Assembly (NCBI RefSeq): GCF_026967475.1 | Contig: NZ_CP114058.1 | Location: 4,575,297 to 4,639,296 of the forward strand | Source of the DNA: Rouxiella chamberiensis | GTDB lineage: Bacteria > Pseudomonadota > Gammaproteobacteria > Enterobacterales > Enterobacteriaceae | Reading direction: 5' to 3' | DNA: 64,000 bases | Shown here: one piece after another, positions 43,234 through 54,840 of the stretch | Numbering within the stretch: position 1 is the first letter of the stretch | Layout: each line of letters opens with the position of its first letter | Position numbers and translations under genes: made by a program | Notes under the pieces: generated by a model | What the model saw: the letters and a program-made list of their open reading frames with translations, nothing else | What the model was told of the DNA's origin: nothing | The model's database searches: none

Positions 43234-44022
43234 GTGATTGATAAAACCGCCTTTATTCACCCGAGTGCCGTTGTCGAAGAGGGCGCGGTTATTGGTGCTA
43301 ACGTTTATGTCGGTCCTTTTTGCTATATCGGCTCTCAGGTCGAGATTGGCGAAGGTACCGAGCTCAAGTCACACGTCGTTCTCAATGGCGTGACCAAAAT
43401 TGGTCGCGACAACCGCATTTTCCAGTTCGTTTCCATTGGTGAAATCAACCAGGATCTGAAATATGCGGGTGAGCCAACGCGTGTCGAAGTGGGTGACCGC
43501 AACAATATCCGCGAGAGCGTGACCATTCACCGTGGTACCGTTCAAGGCGGCGGGCTGACCAAAGTCGGTAGCGACAATCTTCTGATGGTCAATGCACACA
43601 TCGCGCATGACTGTGTCGTGGGCGATCGCTGCATTCTCGCCAACAACGCGACACTGGGCGGCCACGTTCAGGTTGACGATCACGCTATCATCGGCGGCAT
43701 GACGGCGGTTCATCAGTGGTGCATCATCGGTGCGCACGTGATGGTCGGCGGCTGCTCCGGCGTCGCGCAGGACGTGCCGCCGTTTGTTATCGCCCAGGGC
43801 AACCACGCCACCCCGTTCGGTATCAATATCGAAGGGTTGAAACGCCGTGGTTTTGACAAGCCTTCACTTCATGCCATCCGTAACGCGTACAAGATTCTGT
43901 ACCGCAGCGGTAAAACGCTTGAAGAGTCACAGCCAGAGATTGCGGCCATCGCTGCCGAGTTCCCGGCAGTTAAACCGTTCAGCGATTTCTTTGCACGTTC
44001 TACTCGCGGCATCATTCGTTAA
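43234..44022 (+). CDS. lpxA: UDP-N-acetylglucosamine O-acyltransferase
   Basis: LpxA transfers the first hydroxyacyl chain to UDP-GlcNAc, the first step of lipid A synthesis. The GTG start at 43234 and the 262-residue length equal those of E. coli. Hexapeptide repeats ([20 protein letters not shown]) form the beta-helix, and [14 protein letters not shown] holds the catalytic His. The C-terminal helical domain is complete. Confidence 0.96.
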   Translation: MIDKTAFIHPSAVVEEGAVIGANVYVGPFCYIGSQVEIGEGTELKSHVVLNGVTKIGRDNRIFQFVSIGEINQDLKYAGEPTRVEVGDRNNIRESVTIHRGTVQGGGLTKVGSDNLLMVNAHIAHDCVVGDRCILANNATLGGHVQVDDHAIIGGMTAVHQWCIIGAHVMVGGCSGVAQDVPPFVIAQGNHATPFGINIEGLKRRGFDKPSLHAIRNAYKILYRSGKTLEESQPEIAAIAAEFPAVKPFSDFFARSTRGIIR

Positions 44023-44078
44023 TAGACGCGTGTGTTAACGGCTCGCTGATTCGGCCGCCTAACTGGATTGTATAAAAG

Positions 44079-45227
44079 ATGGAAAAGCCCGTTCTGACAA
44101 TCGGCCTGGTTGCCGGTGAAACTTCCGGCGATATTCTTGGCGCGGGGTTGATCCGGGCTTTGAAAAGCCATTATCCCGATGCCCGTTTCGTCGGCGTTGC
44201 AGGACCTCTGATGCAGGCCGAAGGCTGTGAAGCCTGGTTTGAAATGGAAGAACTGGCGGTAATGGGCGTGGTGGAAGTGCTTGAACGTCTGCCACGCCTG
44301 TTGAAAATCGGCAATGAACTCACCCGGCGTTTTACCGAGCTCAAGCCCGACGTCTTTGTCGGTATCGATGCGCCCGATTTCAACCTCAGGCTCGAAGGCC
44401 GGTTGAAGCGGCAGGGGATTCGCACTATTCACTATGTCAGCCCGTCGGTTTGGGCCTGGCGACAAAAGCGCGTTTTCAAAATTGGCAAAGCCACCGATCT
44501 GGTGCTGGCTTTCCTGCCTTTTGAAAAAGCGTTTTATGACAAATTCGACGTGCCGTGCCGCTTTATTGGCCACACGATGGCCGATTCGATCCCGCTGGAT
44601 CCCGATAAAGGTCTGGCACGTGAAACGCTCGGCATTCCACACGATGTCCACTGTCTGGCGCTGTTGCCCGGAAGTCGTCACGCCGAAGTGGAAATGCTCA
44701 GCGCCGATTTCCTGAAGACCGCGCTGCTGCTGCGCCAGCATTATCCCGATTTGCATATCGTGGTGCCGCTGGTCAATGCCAGACGTCGCGAACAGTTCGA
44801 GCGCATCAAGGCCGAAATCGCGCCCGATCTTCCCGCGCATCTGCTCGACGGACAGGCGCGCAACGCCATGATAGCGAGCGATGCCGCGCTGCTGGCTTCG
44901 GGTACCGCCGCGCTGGAGTGTATGCTGGCGAAATGTCCGATGGTGGTGGGCTATCGCATGAAGCCGTTTACCTTCTGGCTTGCGAAACGTCTGGTGAAAA
45001 CGCCTTACGTGTCGCTGCCGAATCTGCTGGCAGGTCGCGAAATTGTCACCGAACTGCTCCAGGAAGAGTGCGTGCCCGATAAACTCTCTGTTGCGCTGCT
45101 GCCTCTGCTTGCCGGTGGCGAGAAGAGCCACGCGTTGAAACAGACCTTCCTGACGCTGCACGAAAGTATCCGCCGCGATGCCGATGAACAGGCGGCGCAG
45201 GCTGTGATTGAATTGGCAAAAAAATGA
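44079..45227 (+). CDS. lpxB: Lipid-A-disaccharide synthase
   Basis: LpxB joins UDP-diacylglucosamine and lipid X to the lipid A disaccharide. It is a GT-B (GT19) enzyme of 382 residues, the same as E. coli. Recognisable stretches are [42 protein letters not shown] and [13 protein letters not shown]. Its stop overlaps the rnhB ATG by four bases. Confidence 0.96.
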   Translation: MEKPVLTIGLVAGETSGDILGAGLIRALKSHYPDARFVGVAGPLMQAEGCEAWFEMEELAVMGVVEVLERLPRLLKIGNELTRRFTELKPDVFVGIDAPDFNLRLEGRLKRQGIRTIHYVSPSVWAWRQKRVFKIGKATDLVLAFLPFEKAFYDKFDVPCRFIGHTMADSIPLDPDKGLARETLGIPHDVHCLALLPGSRHAEVEMLSADFLKTALLLRQHYPDLHIVVPLVNARRREQFERIKAEIAPDLPAHLLDGQARNAMIASDAALLASGTAALECMLAKCPMVVGYRMKPFTFWLAKRLVKTPYVSLPNLLAGREIVTELLQEECVPDKLSVALLPLLAGGEKSHALKQTFLTLHESIRRDADEQAAQAVIELAKK

Positions 45228-45831
45228 CAGAAATTTTTGTTTACCCCCAGGCAAATCTGATTGCCGGTGTTGATGAGGTCGGTCGCGGCCCGCTGGTCGG
45301 CGCTGTCGTTACGGCGGCGGTTATCCTCGATCCTGCGCGTCCTATCGCCGGTCTGGCCGATTCAAAAAGCTCAGCGAAAAGCGTCGCGAGTTTTTGTACG
45401 AAGAGATTAAAGAAAAGGCGCTGGCCTGGAGTCTTGGCCGTGCAGAGCCTGAAGAGATTGATGAAATCAATATTTTGCAGGCTACGATGCTGGCGATGCA
45501 AAGGGCGATTGCCGGTCTCGCCGTGGTGCCCGAGTTTGTGCTGATTGACGGCAACCGCTGTCCGGCACTGCCGATGCCATCGCAGGCCGTTATCAAGGGG
45601 GATAGCCGTGTAGCCGAAATCAGCGCCGCGTCCATCCTTGCCAAAGTAACGCGCGATCGTGAAATGGTCGCACTGGACCTGGCGTTTCCCGAATACGGCT
45701 TTGCGAAGCACAAGGGGTATCCGACCGCCGCGCATCTCGAGCAGCTTGCCCTTCACGGCGCAACGGCTCATCATCGCCGCAGCTTCGGACCTGTCAGAAG
45801 GGCGTTGCAGGACGCAGTATTTCCGCGCTAG
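45224..45831 (+). CDS. rnhB: Ribonuclease HII, frameshifted in this sequence
   Basis: RnhB removes single ribonucleotides and RNA-DNA hybrids from DNA. The N-terminus has [15 protein letters not shown] with the catalytic Asp-Glu pair at residues 17-18. The frame breaks in the A5 run 45364-45368. A sixth A gives [20 protein letters not shown], continuing as [28 protein letters not shown] and [14 protein letters not shown] to 45831. The repaired protein is 202 residues (198 in E. coli). A homopolymer deletion in the consensus is the simplest cause. Confidence 0.94.
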
Positions 45832-45901
45832 TTTCGGTATTATATCGGCACCGATTTCCCGGTTTTCATAACTTCAACTCCCTTATTTCTGGTATCTGAA
45901 T

Positions 45902-48900
45902 ATGGCTGAACCTCGTTTTATTCATCTACGCGTACACAGCGACTATTCCATGGTGGATGGATTAGCCAAAGTCGGCCCGTTGGTGAAACGAGCGGCTGCG
46001 CTCGGCATGCCTGCATTGGGACTCACCGACTTCACCAACCTGTGCGGTCTGGTAAAATTCTACGGTTCGGCGCACGGCGCGGGGATCAAGCCTCTCATTG
46101 GGGCCGACGTTAACGTCCACAGCGACATGCTGGGCGACGAGCTGGCGCAGTTGACCATTCTTGCCATCAACAATGTCGGCTATCAAAACCTTACGCTACT
46201 GATTTCACGCGCCTACCAACGCGGTTATGGCGCGGCCGGGCCGATTATCGAACGCGAATGGCTGGCCGAGCTCAATGAGGGGCTGCTGCTGCTTTCGGGC
46301 GCGCGTCACGGCGATATCGGCAAGTTCCTGACCCGTTCCAACCAGCCGCAGGTCGAGCAGTGTGTCGAGTTCTATCAGCAATATTTCCCGAACCGCTATT
46401 ACCTCGAGCTGATTCGCACCGGTCGTCCCGATGAAGAGAACTATCTGCATCAGGCGGTGGCGCTGGCGGGTGAAACCGGGCTGCCGGTCGTCGCGACCAA
46501 CGACGTGCGTTTTCTGGTGGAAGGTGACTTCGATGCCCACGAGATCCGTGTCGCCATTCATGACGGCTTCACGCTCGATGACCCGAAACGTCCAAAAAAT
46601 TATACCGCTCAGCAATATCTGCGTAGCGAAGAGGAGATGTGCGCGCTGTTTGCCGACATCCCCGAAGCCCTGCAAAACAGCGTCGAGATAGCCAAGCGTT
46701 GCAACGTGACGATTCGCCTTGGCGAATACTTCCTCCCGCAGTTCCCGACGGGCGATATGTCGACCGAAGACTTCCTGATTGCCTGCTCCAAAAAAGGTCT
46801 GGAAGAGCGTCTGGCGTTTCTTTTCCCGGACCCTGCGGTCAGAGCCGAAAAACGTCCGGAATATGACGATCGTCTCGACGTCGAGCTGCGTGTTATCAAC
46901 CAGATGGGTTTTCCCGGTTACTTCCTGATAGTTATGGAGTTTATCCAGTGGTCGAAGGACAACGGCGTGCCGGTCGGACCGGGACGTGGATCCGGTGCCG
47001 GATCGCTGGTTGCCTACGCGCTGAAGATTACCGATCTTGATCCGCTGGAATTCGATCTGCTGTTCGAACGTTTTCTGAACCCCGAACGTGTTTCGATGCC
47101 CGACTTCGACGTCGACTTCTGCATGGAAAAACGCGATCTGGTTATCGATCACGTAGCCGAAATGTATGGCCGCGAGGCGGTGTCGCAGATCATCACCTTC
47201 GGTACCATGGCGGCCAAAGCGGTTATCCGCGACGTGGGCCGTGTGTTGGGCCATCCGTATGGTTTCGTCGATCGCATCTCCAAGCTGATCCCGCCCGATC
47301 CCGGCATGACGCTGGAAAAAGCCTTTGCCGCCGAACCTCAGCTGCCTGAAATCTACGAAGCCGACGAAGAGGTCAAGGCGCTTATCGACATGGCGCGCAA
47401 ACTCGAAGGCGTAACGCGTAACGCCGGTAAACACGCCGGTGGTGTGGTCATTGCACCGACAAAAATTACCGACTTTGCCCCGTTGTACTGCGATGCGGAG
47501 GGTAAAAACCCGCTGACCCAATTCGACAAGAACGACGTCGAGTATGCCGGTTTGGTGAAGTTTGACTTCCTCGGCCTGCGTACGCTGACCATTATCGACT
47601 GGGCGCTTGAAATGATTAACGCGCGTCGTGCAAAAACAGGGCTCGAACCCCTTGATATTGCAGCGATTCCGTTAGACGATAAGAAAAGCTTCGACATGCT
47701 GCAACGCTCGGAGACTACGGCGGTCTTCCAGCTTGAATCGCGCGGCATGAAAGATTTGATAAAACGCCTGAAACCCGACAGCTTTGAAGACATGATTGCC
47801 CTGGTGGCGCTGTTCCGTCCGGGACCGCTGCAATCGGGCATGGTAGACAACTTTATCGACCGTAAACACGGCCGCGAAGAGCTGTCCTATCCTGATATCC
47901 AGTGGCAGCATGAATCCCTGAAACCGGTGCTGGAGCCGACTTACGGCATCATCCTGTATCAGGAACAGGTCATGCAGATTGCGCAGGTGCTGGCGGGCTA
48001 TTCGCTCGGCGGCGCGGACATGCTGCGTCGTGCGATGGGTAAAAAGAACCCCGTCGAGATGGCCAAGCAGCGCGGCGGCTTTGAAGACGGCGCGAAATCT
48101 CGCGGTATCGACGGCGAACTGGCAGTTAAAATCTTCGACCTGGTAGAGAAGTTCGCCGGCTATGGATTTAACAAATCGCACTCTGCGGCCTACGCGCTGG
48201 TGTCTTACCAGACACTGTGGCTGAAGGCGCACTATCCTGCCGAATTTATGGCGGCGGTGATGACGGCCGATATGGACAACACCGACAAAGTGGTCGGGCT
48301 GGTCGATGAATGCTGGCGTATGGGGCTTAAAATCCTGCCGCCGGACATCAACAGCGGGTTGTACCATTTCCACGTCAACGATGAAGGCGAAATTGTTTAC
48401 GGCATCGGCGCGATTAAAGGCGTCGGTGAAGGTCCGATTGAAGCAATCATTGAAGCGCGCAACGAAGGCGGCTATTTTAGAGAGCTGTTTGACTTATGTG
48501 CGCGCTCCGACACCAAAAAGCTGAATCGGCGTATTCTGGAAAAACTGATCATGTCCGGGGCCTTTGACCGACTCGGACCGCACCGCGCAGCGCTGATGCA
48601 TTCGCTGGGCGACGCTCTCAAGGCAGCCGATCAACACGCCAAAGCCGAGGCTATCGGGCAGGTGGATATGTTCGGCGTGCTGGCCGAAGCGCCGGAGCAG
48701 GTCGAAAAATCCTACGCCAACGTGCCGCGCTGGCAGGAACAGAAAGTACTGGATGGAGAGCGCGAAACCCTGGGGCTGTACCTGACCGGGCATCCGATCA
48801 CTCAGTATCTGAAAGAAATCGAGCGCTATGGCGGTGGCCAGCGCCTGAAGGACATGCACCCGACCGATCGGGGAAAAATGACCGTCGCAGTAGGTTTGGT

Positions 48901-49385
48901 GGTTGCTGCGAAGGTGATGATGACCAAGCGGGGTAACCGCATTGGCATTTGTACGCTGGATGACCGGTCTGGTCGTCTTGAAGTAATGTTGTTTACCGAA
49001 GCCCTGGAAAAATTCCAGCATTTGTTGGAAAAAGACCGTATCCTGATAGCGACAGGACAGGTCAGCTTTGATGACTTCAACGGCGGGCTTAAAATGATGG
49101 CCCGTGATTTAATGGACATCAGTGAAGCGCGTGAAAAATACGCTCGTGGTCTTGCTATATCGCTGACTGACAGGCAAATTGATGACCAGCTTTTGAACCG
49201 TCTGCGCGAATCGTTGGAACCTCATCGATCGGGGACGATACCAGTGCACTTGTACTACCAGCGCGAGAACCGCTCGGGCACGGCTACGATTTGGTGCCAC
49301 ATGGCGTGTTACGCCAACCGATCGTCTGCTGCTCGATTTACGGTCTCTGGTCGGTACGGAACAGGTTGAACTGGAATTTGACTAA
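45902..49385 (+). CDS. dnaE: DNA polymerase III alpha subunit, frameshifted at the extreme C-terminus
   Basis: DnaE is the essential replicative polymerase. An N-terminal PHP domain ([20 protein letters not shown]) is followed by the C-family polymerase core with MPDFDVDFC, whose Asp401 and Asp403 coincide in number with the E. coli catalytic pair. Then come the helix-hairpin-helix, an OB fold (around [18 protein letters not shown]) and the C-terminal tau-binding domain. The frame shifts near the GGG at 49276-49278. Dropping one G gives [20 protein letters not shown] and the terminal TEQVELEFD with a stop at 49383-49385, for exactly 1160 residues as in E. coli. Confidence 0.96.
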
Positions 49386-49397
49386 AATAGGAATGCT

Positions 49398-50357
49398 ATG
49401 AGTCTGAATTTTCTTGATTTTGAACAGCCGATTGCGGAGCTGGAAGCGAAAATTGACTCGCTGACTGCAGTCAGTCGTCAAGACGAAAAATTAGATATTA
49501 ATCTGGACGAAGAAGTGGGGCGCCTGCGTGAAAAAAGCGTCGAACTGACTCGTAAAATTTTCTCAGATTTGGGTGCCTGGCAGATTGCGCAGTTGGCTCG
49601 CCATCCGCGTCGTCCTTACACTCTTGACTACATCAAGCACATCTTTACTGAATTTGATGAACTTGCCGGTGATCGTGCCTTTGCCGACGATAAAGCTATC
49701 GTAGGTGGCATCGCTCGTTTGGGTGAACGTGCCGTGATGATCATTGGTCATCAGAAAGGTCGTGAAACCAAAGAGAAGATCCGTCGCAATTTCGGTATGC
49801 CTGCACCTGAAGGTTACCGTAAGGCGCTGCGTCTGATGGAAATGGCCGAACGCTTCAAACTGCCTATCATCACCTTCATCGACACGCCGGGCGCATACCC
49901 TGGTGTCGGTGCCGAAGAACGTGGTCAGTCCGAAGCTATCGCCCGTAACCTGCGCGAAATGTCTCGTCTTAACGTACCGGTTATCTGTACCGTTATCGGC
50001 GAAGGCGGCTCGGGCGGCGCATTGGCTATCGGCGTCGGCGACAAGGTCAACATGTTGCAGTACAGCACCTACTCGGTGATTTCACCGGAAGGCTGTGCGT
50101 CGATTCTGTGGAAAAGCGCCGATAAAGCGCCTTTGGCCGCAGAAGCGATGGGCATCATTGCTCCACGTCTGAAAGAGCTGAAACTGATTGATTCCGTCAT
50201 CCCTGAACCTCTGGGCGGCGCGCATCGTGACGTTCCTGCCATGGCTGCCTCGCTTCGTGCGCAGCTTGAAGCAGATCTCGCCGAACTGGACGCATTGAAC
50301 AATGAAGAGTTGCGTGACCGTCGTTATCAGCGTCTCATGACTTACGGCTACTGCTAA
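49398..50357 (+). CDS. accA: Acetyl-CoA carboxylase carboxyltransferase subunit alpha
   Basis: AccA, with AccD, transfers CO2 from carboxybiotin to acetyl-CoA, giving malonyl-CoA for fatty-acid synthesis. The 319-residue protein equals the E. coli length. The crotonase-like core shows [20 protein letters not shown] and [19 protein letters not shown]. It starts 12 bp after the restored dnaE stop and ends with a strong terminator. Confidence 0.97.
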   Translation: MSLNFLDFEQPIAELEAKIDSLTAVSRQDEKLDINLDEEVGRLREKSVELTRKIFSDLGAWQIAQLARHPRRPYTLDYIKHIFTEFDELAGDRAFADDKAIVGGIARLGERAVMIIGHQKGRETKEKIRRNFGMPAPEGYRKALRLMEMAERFKLPIITFIDTPGAYPGVGAEERGQSEAIARNLREMSRLNVPVICTVIGEGGSGGALAIGVGDKVNMLQYSTYSVISPEGCASILWKSADKAPLAAEAMGIIAPRLKELKLIDSVIPEPLGGAHRDVPAMAASLRAQLEADLAELDALNNEELRDRRYQRLMTYGYC

Positions 50358-50407
50358 TACCTGAAATCCTTAGTGATCCAGGGTGTTAAATTCAGTGTGA
50401 AATTATA

Positions 50408-50434
50408 GGGGCAGTCTTAGGACTGCCCTTTTTT
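50408..50434 (+). terminator. Intrinsic terminator after accA
   Basis: GGGGCAGTC-TTAG-GACTGCCC followed by six T. Confidence 0.93.
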
Positions 50435-50494
50435 ATTGTTTCGGCATGGTGAGGTCGATACCCTGTCTTTCAGGAAACCAGAAGGATTTGTCAG

Positions 50495-52648
50495 ATGAAT
50501 ATTATTGCCATCATGCGCCCGGAAGGGTCCTACTATAAAGATGAACCTATTCGCGAGCTGGATACCGCGCTCGAAGTCGCAGGGTTCAAAACTATCTATC
50601 CGCATGACAGAGCCGACTTACTGAAACTTGTCGAGAGCAATGCGCGGATTTGCGGCGTGATTTTCGACTGGGACCAGCACAGCACCGAACTCTGTACCGA
50701 GATTAATGAGCTTAACGAATATCTGCCGCTGTACGGGTTTATCAATACCCATTCCACGCTGGACGTCAGCGTCAACGATATGCGGATGGTGCTGTATTTC
50801 TTCGAATATGCGCTGAATGCGGCGGAAGACATCGCGCAACGCATTCGCCAGTACACCAACGAATATATCGACCAGATAACTCCGCCGTTGACCAAGGCGT
50901 TGTTCAACTATGTGGAAGAAGGCAAATACACGTTCTGTACGCCGGGCCACATGGCGGGCACCGCATTTTTAAAGAGTCCGGTAGGCACGCTGTTCTATGA
51001 CTTCTTTGGCGCAAAGACCCTCAAGGCGGACGTCTCGATTTCAGTTACCGAACTGGGGTCGCTGCTGGATCATACCGGCCCGCATCTGGAGGCCGAAGAG
51101 TATATCGCCCGCACTTTCGGCGCCGAGCAGAGTTATATCGTCACCAATGGCACCTCCACCGCCAACAAGATTGTTGGCATGTATTCGGCGCCTGCGGGCA
51201 GCACGGTTCTGATTGACCGTAACTGCCATAAATCATTGGCGCATCTGATGATGATGACCAACATCATCCCGATTTACCTGCGCCCGCTGCGCAATGCCTA
51301 CGGGATTCTGGGCGGTATTCCACAGCGTGAGTTCACCCGCGACAGCATCGAACAGAAGGTGGCGCAGACTGACAACGCCACCTGGCCAGTGCACGCCGTA
51401 ATCACCAACTCAACCTACGACGGGCTGCTGTACAACACCGACTACATCAAGAGCACCCTTGACGTCGCCTCGATTCATTTCGATTCCGCCTGGGTGCCCT
51501 ATACCAATTTCCACCCGATTTACGACGGCAAGAGCGGCATGAGCGGTGAACGTATTCCGGGGAAAGTGATTTACGAAACGCAGTCGACCCACAAACTGCT
51601 GGCGGCGTTTTCGCAGGCTTCGATGATTCATATTAAAGGCGATTATAACGAAAACACCTTTAACGAAGCCTACATGATGCATACCACGACCTCGCCGAAC
51701 TACGGCATTGTTGCCTCGGCAGAAACGGCGGCGGCGATGCTGCGCGGTAATCCGGGCCGCAGACTGATTAATCGCTCGGTGGAAAGGGCGCTGCATTTCC
51801 GTCACGAGATCCAGCGCCTGCGCGAAGAAACCGACGGCTGGTTCTATGACATCTGGCAGCCGGAAGTTATCGACGAAGCCGAATGCTGGCCGCTGAATCC
51901 CGATGACAACTGGCACGGTTTCGCCAATGCCGATTCAGACCACATGTATCTGGACCCGATAAAAGTCACCATTCTCACGCCGGGCATGGACGAAAACGGC
52001 AATCTGGCAGCGGAAGGTATTCCGGCGGCGCTGGTGGCCAAATTCCTCGACGAGCGCGGCGTGGTGGTCGAAAAGACCGGGCCGTATAATCTGTTGTTCC
52101 TGTTCAGCATCGGCATCGACAAGACTAAATCGATGAGCCTGATGCGTGGCCTGACCGATTTCAAGCGCGCCTATGATCTCAATTTGCGGGTCAAGAACAT
52201 GCTGCCGGATCTCTACGCCGAAGATCCCGACTTCTATCGCCACATGCGCATTCAGGATTTGGCGCAGGGAATTCACAAGCTTATCGTCAAACACGACTTG
52301 CCTTCCCTAATGCTCAAGGCGTTTGATGTGCTGCCTGAAATGAAAATGACGCCGTACGAAATGTTCCAGCATCAGGTGCGCGGCAACATTGAGGAGTGCG
52401 AACTGGAGGAGCTGGTGGGCAAGGTGTCGGCGAACATGATCCTGCCTTATCCGCCGGGTGTGCCGGTGGTGATGCCGGGTGAAATGATTACGCACGAAAG
52501 CCGTGCCGTGCTGGATTTCCTGCTGATGCTCTGTTCTATCGGCGAGCATTTCCCGGGCTTTGAAACCGACATTCATGGCGCCAAGCTGACGGAAGACGGC
52601 AAATATCGGGTCAAGGTATTGAAGCTGGCGCAGGAAGAAGCACAATAG
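50495..52648 (+). CDS. ldcC: Lysine decarboxylase LdcC
   Basis: A PLP-dependent group III decarboxylase converting lysine to cadaverine. The 717-residue protein has the N-terminal wing domain (MNIIAIMRPEGSYYKDEPI), FCTPGHMAGTAFLKSPVG, and the PLP lysine Lys367 in the STHKLLAAF motif, the same number as in E. coli LdcC. The accA-ldcC-VOC-tilS order matches E. coli ldcC and not the acid-inducible cadA locus, and no cadB or cadC is nearby. This supports the constitutive isozyme. Confidence 0.94.
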   Translation: MNIIAIMRPEGSYYKDEPIRELDTALEVAGFKTIYPHDRADLLKLVESNARICGVIFDWDQHSTELCTEINELNEYLPLYGFINTHSTLDVSVNDMRMVLYFFEYALNAAEDIAQRIRQYTNEYIDQITPPLTKALFNYVEEGKYTFCTPGHMAGTAFLKSPVGTLFYDFFGAKTLKADVSISVTELGSLLDHTGPHLEAEEYIARTFGAEQSYIVTNGTSTANKIVGMYSAPAGSTVLIDRNCHKSLAHLMMMTNIIPIYLRPLRNAYGILGGIPQREFTRDSIEQKVAQTDNATWPVHAVITNSTYDGLLYNTDYIKSTLDVASIHFDSAWVPYTNFHPIYDGKSGMSGERIPGKVIYETQSTHKLLAAFSQASMIHIKGDYNENTFNEAYMMHTTTSPNYGIVASAETAAAMLRGNPGRRLINRSVERALHFRHEIQRLREETDGWFYDIWQPEVIDEAECWPLNPDDNWHGFANADSDHMYLDPIKVTILTPGMDENGNLAAEGIPAALVAKFLDERGVVVEKTGPYNLLFLFSIGIDKTKSMSLMRGLTDFKRAYDLNLRVKNMLPDLYAEDPDFYRHMRIQDLAQGIHKLIVKHDLPSLMLKAFDVLPEMKMTPYEMFQHQVRGNIEECELEELVGKVSANMILPYPPGVPVVMPGEMITHESRAVLDFLLMLCSIGEHFPGFETDIHGAKLTEDGKYRVKVLKLAQEEAQ

Positions 52649-52721
52649 CCGTTCAGCCTCTCGTGACAGGAGGCTGATACCCCATTATTGTCGATGCCCA
52701 TTGATAGATAAGGTTCTCTTT

Positions 52722-53114
52722 ATGCTTAATATTCGTCATCTCCATCACGTTGCGATTATCGCCAGCGATTACGAGGCCAGTAAGAAGTTTTACTGCGACG
52801 TCCTCGGATTCGAGCTGCAATCCGAGGTTTACCGTGAAGCGCGCGACTCCTGGATGGCAAAGCTCGCCATCAACGGTCACTATCAGATTGAGCTGTTCAG
52901 CTTTCCGCTGCCGCCCGCACGCGTCAGTCGGCCCGAAGCCTGCGGACTGCGCCATCTGGCCTTCTCCGTAGAGAACATCGAGCAGGCGGTAATGAAACTG
53001 GCTCAGGCGGGCGTCGAGTGCGAACCGGTCCGAATCGATGCCTACACGCAAAAGAAATACACCTTCTTCAGCGACCCCGATGACCTCCCTCTGGAGCTGT
53101 ACGAGATTGGCTAA
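52722..53114 (+). CDS. yaeR: VOC-family (glyoxalase/bleomycin-resistance fold) protein YaeR
   Basis: A 130-residue vicinal-oxygen-chelate protein. The ATG at 52722 gives MLNIRHLHHVAIIASDYEAS. Putative metal ligands are the His of HHVAIIA, an inner Glu in YQIELFSFP, GLRHLAFSV and the C-terminal LPLELYEIG. The substrate is unknown. It is similar in length and position to E. coli yaeR. tilS starts 29 bp later. Confidence 0.9.
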   Translation: MLNIRHLHHVAIIASDYEASKKFYCDVLGFELQSEVYREARDSWMAKLAINGHYQIELFSFPLPPARVSRPEACGLRHLAFSVENIEQAVMKLAQAGVECEPVRIDAYTQKKYTFFSDPDDLPLELYEIG

Positions 53115-53143
53115 AGAGACTGATTTTGCCGCGGACAACGTCG

Positions 53144-54461
53144 ATGCTGGCTGAACATCTTATTCGACAGCTGGGCGAAACGCGCCACGTATGTGTGGCC
53201 TTCAGCGGGGACTCGATTCCACCGTGCTGCTGCACGCGCTGGTTCAGCTGCGGGCGGGCATCATGCCCGATTTGCAGCTGCGGGCGATGCACGTCAATCA
53301 TGGTCTGAGTGCCTACGCGCAACACTGGACCCAAAGCTGTCAGGCGCAGTGCAGGCAATGGCAGGTGGAATTCGTTCCGCTCGCCGTCGAGGTCGATGCG
53401 CGTGACGGCGGCATTGAAGCGGCGGCGCGGGGCGCGCGATACCGTGCGCTGGCCGAGAATCTTCTGCCACGCGAAACGCTGCTGACTGCGCAGCATCTTG
53501 ACGACCAGTGTGAAACCTTCTTGCTGGCGCTCAAGCGCGGCAGCGGTCCTGCGGGACTTTCTTCGATGAGCGCCGTGACCCGAATTGCCGGTCATCCGGT
53601 ATTGCGGCCGCTGTTGTCGCTACGGCGCGAGCAGCTTGAAGCTTATGCCCGCGAGCATCGGCTGCGCTGGGTTGATGACGACAGCAATAACGATGCGCGT
53701 TTCGATCGCAACTTTCTGCGTCTCGAGGTTTTGCCGTTGCTCTCGGCGCGCTGGCCGCACTTTGCCGCCGCCACGGCGCGCAGTGCCAGTCTTTGCGCCG
53801 AACAGGAGTCTCTGCTGGACGAACTGTTGCAGGAGGCGCTGGAACAGCTCGTCGATGCGTCCGGCAGTCTTTCAATCACCGGGCTTGGCCCTCTTTCTGC
53901 CGCGCGGCGTTCGGCATTGATCCGCCGTTGGCTCGCGCAGCGCGGTGCGACAATGCCGTCGCGCGAGCAGCTGCAAAGAATATGGCAGGAAGTGGCGCAG
54001 AGCCGCGAAGACGCCGATCCGCAGCTGAAACTCGGGGCGTTTCTGCGTGCGTCGTTTTCGGCAGCGGCTTTACTGGCTGCCCTTACTGCCCTCATTAAAA
54101 GAGTGTGTCATCGAGTGGTCTGGCGAATCGCCTCTGCTATTGCCGCAGGCGCTGGGCACTTTGCAGATGCACGACGTGGCGGATAACGGCATGCCACTGC
54201 GTAAGCCGCGCGCCGAAGAAAGGCTGAGTGTGCGCTTTACCGCCAGCGGCAGCGTGCACAAGGTTGGGCGCGACCGCTCGCGGCAGATAAAAAACTCTGG
54301 CAGGAACTGGCCATTGCGCCGTGGGAGCGCGAGCGCATTCCCTGATTTTCTATAATGAAAAACTTGTCGCGGCGGCAGGTCTTTTTATCACTCACGATGC
54401 CCTCACCACGGACCCGTCAGAGGAAACCTGGTGGCTGCATTGGCAGAAATCCACGTTGTAG
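53144..54461 (+). CDS. tilS: tRNA(Ile)-lysidine synthase, four frameshifts in this sequence
   Basis: TilS attaches lysine to C34 of tRNA-Ile(CAU), an essential reaction. From ATG 53144 ([20 protein letters not shown]) the PP-loop SGGLDST is broken by a missing G in the run 53207-53210. The middle ([20 protein letters not shown] onward) reads well until about 54043-54047, where one extra base shifts to [20 protein letters not shown] missing A in the run 54289-54294 is needed for [20 protein letters not shown], and a missing C in 54340-54342 for [14 protein letters not shown]. Repaired length is 439 residues (432 in E. coli). Four independent indels in an essential gene argue for assembly error. 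Confidence 0.92.
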
Positions 54462-54494
54462 TTCATACCGCCGGGGTGAACCGGTTTGGGAGCA

Positions 54495-54824
54495 ATGATG
54501 CATGTATTATTCAAAAGCGCGTTGGGCGCGGGCCTTGCGTGGGCGCTGTTCAGTCTGCCGGTGCAGGCGGATGGCGATATCGCAGCCGGGCAGGCGATAT
54601 CGGCGAGTTGCGCGGCCTGTCACGGGGCGACCGGCAAAGCCACCAATGCGTTGTACCCGAATATTGGCGGGCAAAATTCGGCGTATCTCGCCCTGGCGCT
54701 CAATGCCTATAAAAAGGGAGACAGAACGGGCGGGCAGGCGGGCGTCATGCAGGCGTTTACGGCAGGGCTTTCCGAGCAGGATATCAACGACCTCGCGGCG
54801 TATTACGCGAGTCAAAAACCCTAA
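54495..54824 (+). CDS. Small periplasmic c-type cytochrome (c553/c4-like)
   Basis: A 109-residue protein with a signal peptide (MMHVLFKSALGAGLAWALFS, cleavage near VQADG). One haem-binding CAACH lies in SASCAACHGATG. A candidate axial Met is in GVMQAFTAGLSEQDINDLAAYY, the usual C-terminal helix of class I cytochromes c. The start at 54495 follows GGGAG. Two adjacent ATGs (54495, 54498) are possible. The redox partner is unknown, and maturation would need Ccm in the periplasm. E. coli has no such gene between tilS and rof, so this is a local accessory gene. Confidence 0.85.
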   Translation: MMHVLFKSALGAGLAWALFSLPVQADGDIAAGQAISASCAACHGATGKATNALYPNIGGQNSAYLALALNAYKKGDRTGGQAGVMQAFTAGLSEQDINDLAAYYASQKP

Positions 54825-54840
54825 ACGAGACGGATGGCAG

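Noticed and set aside
46205..47521. A 438-codon open frame on the minus strand opposite dnaE (and similar long antisense frames opposite bamA at 38926-40053 and lpxB at 44019-45254)
   Set aside because: They lie wholly inside well-conserved genes, show low-complexity composition mirrored from the sense codons, have no recognisable domains and no ribosome-binding sites. They are shadows of GC-biased coding sequence.
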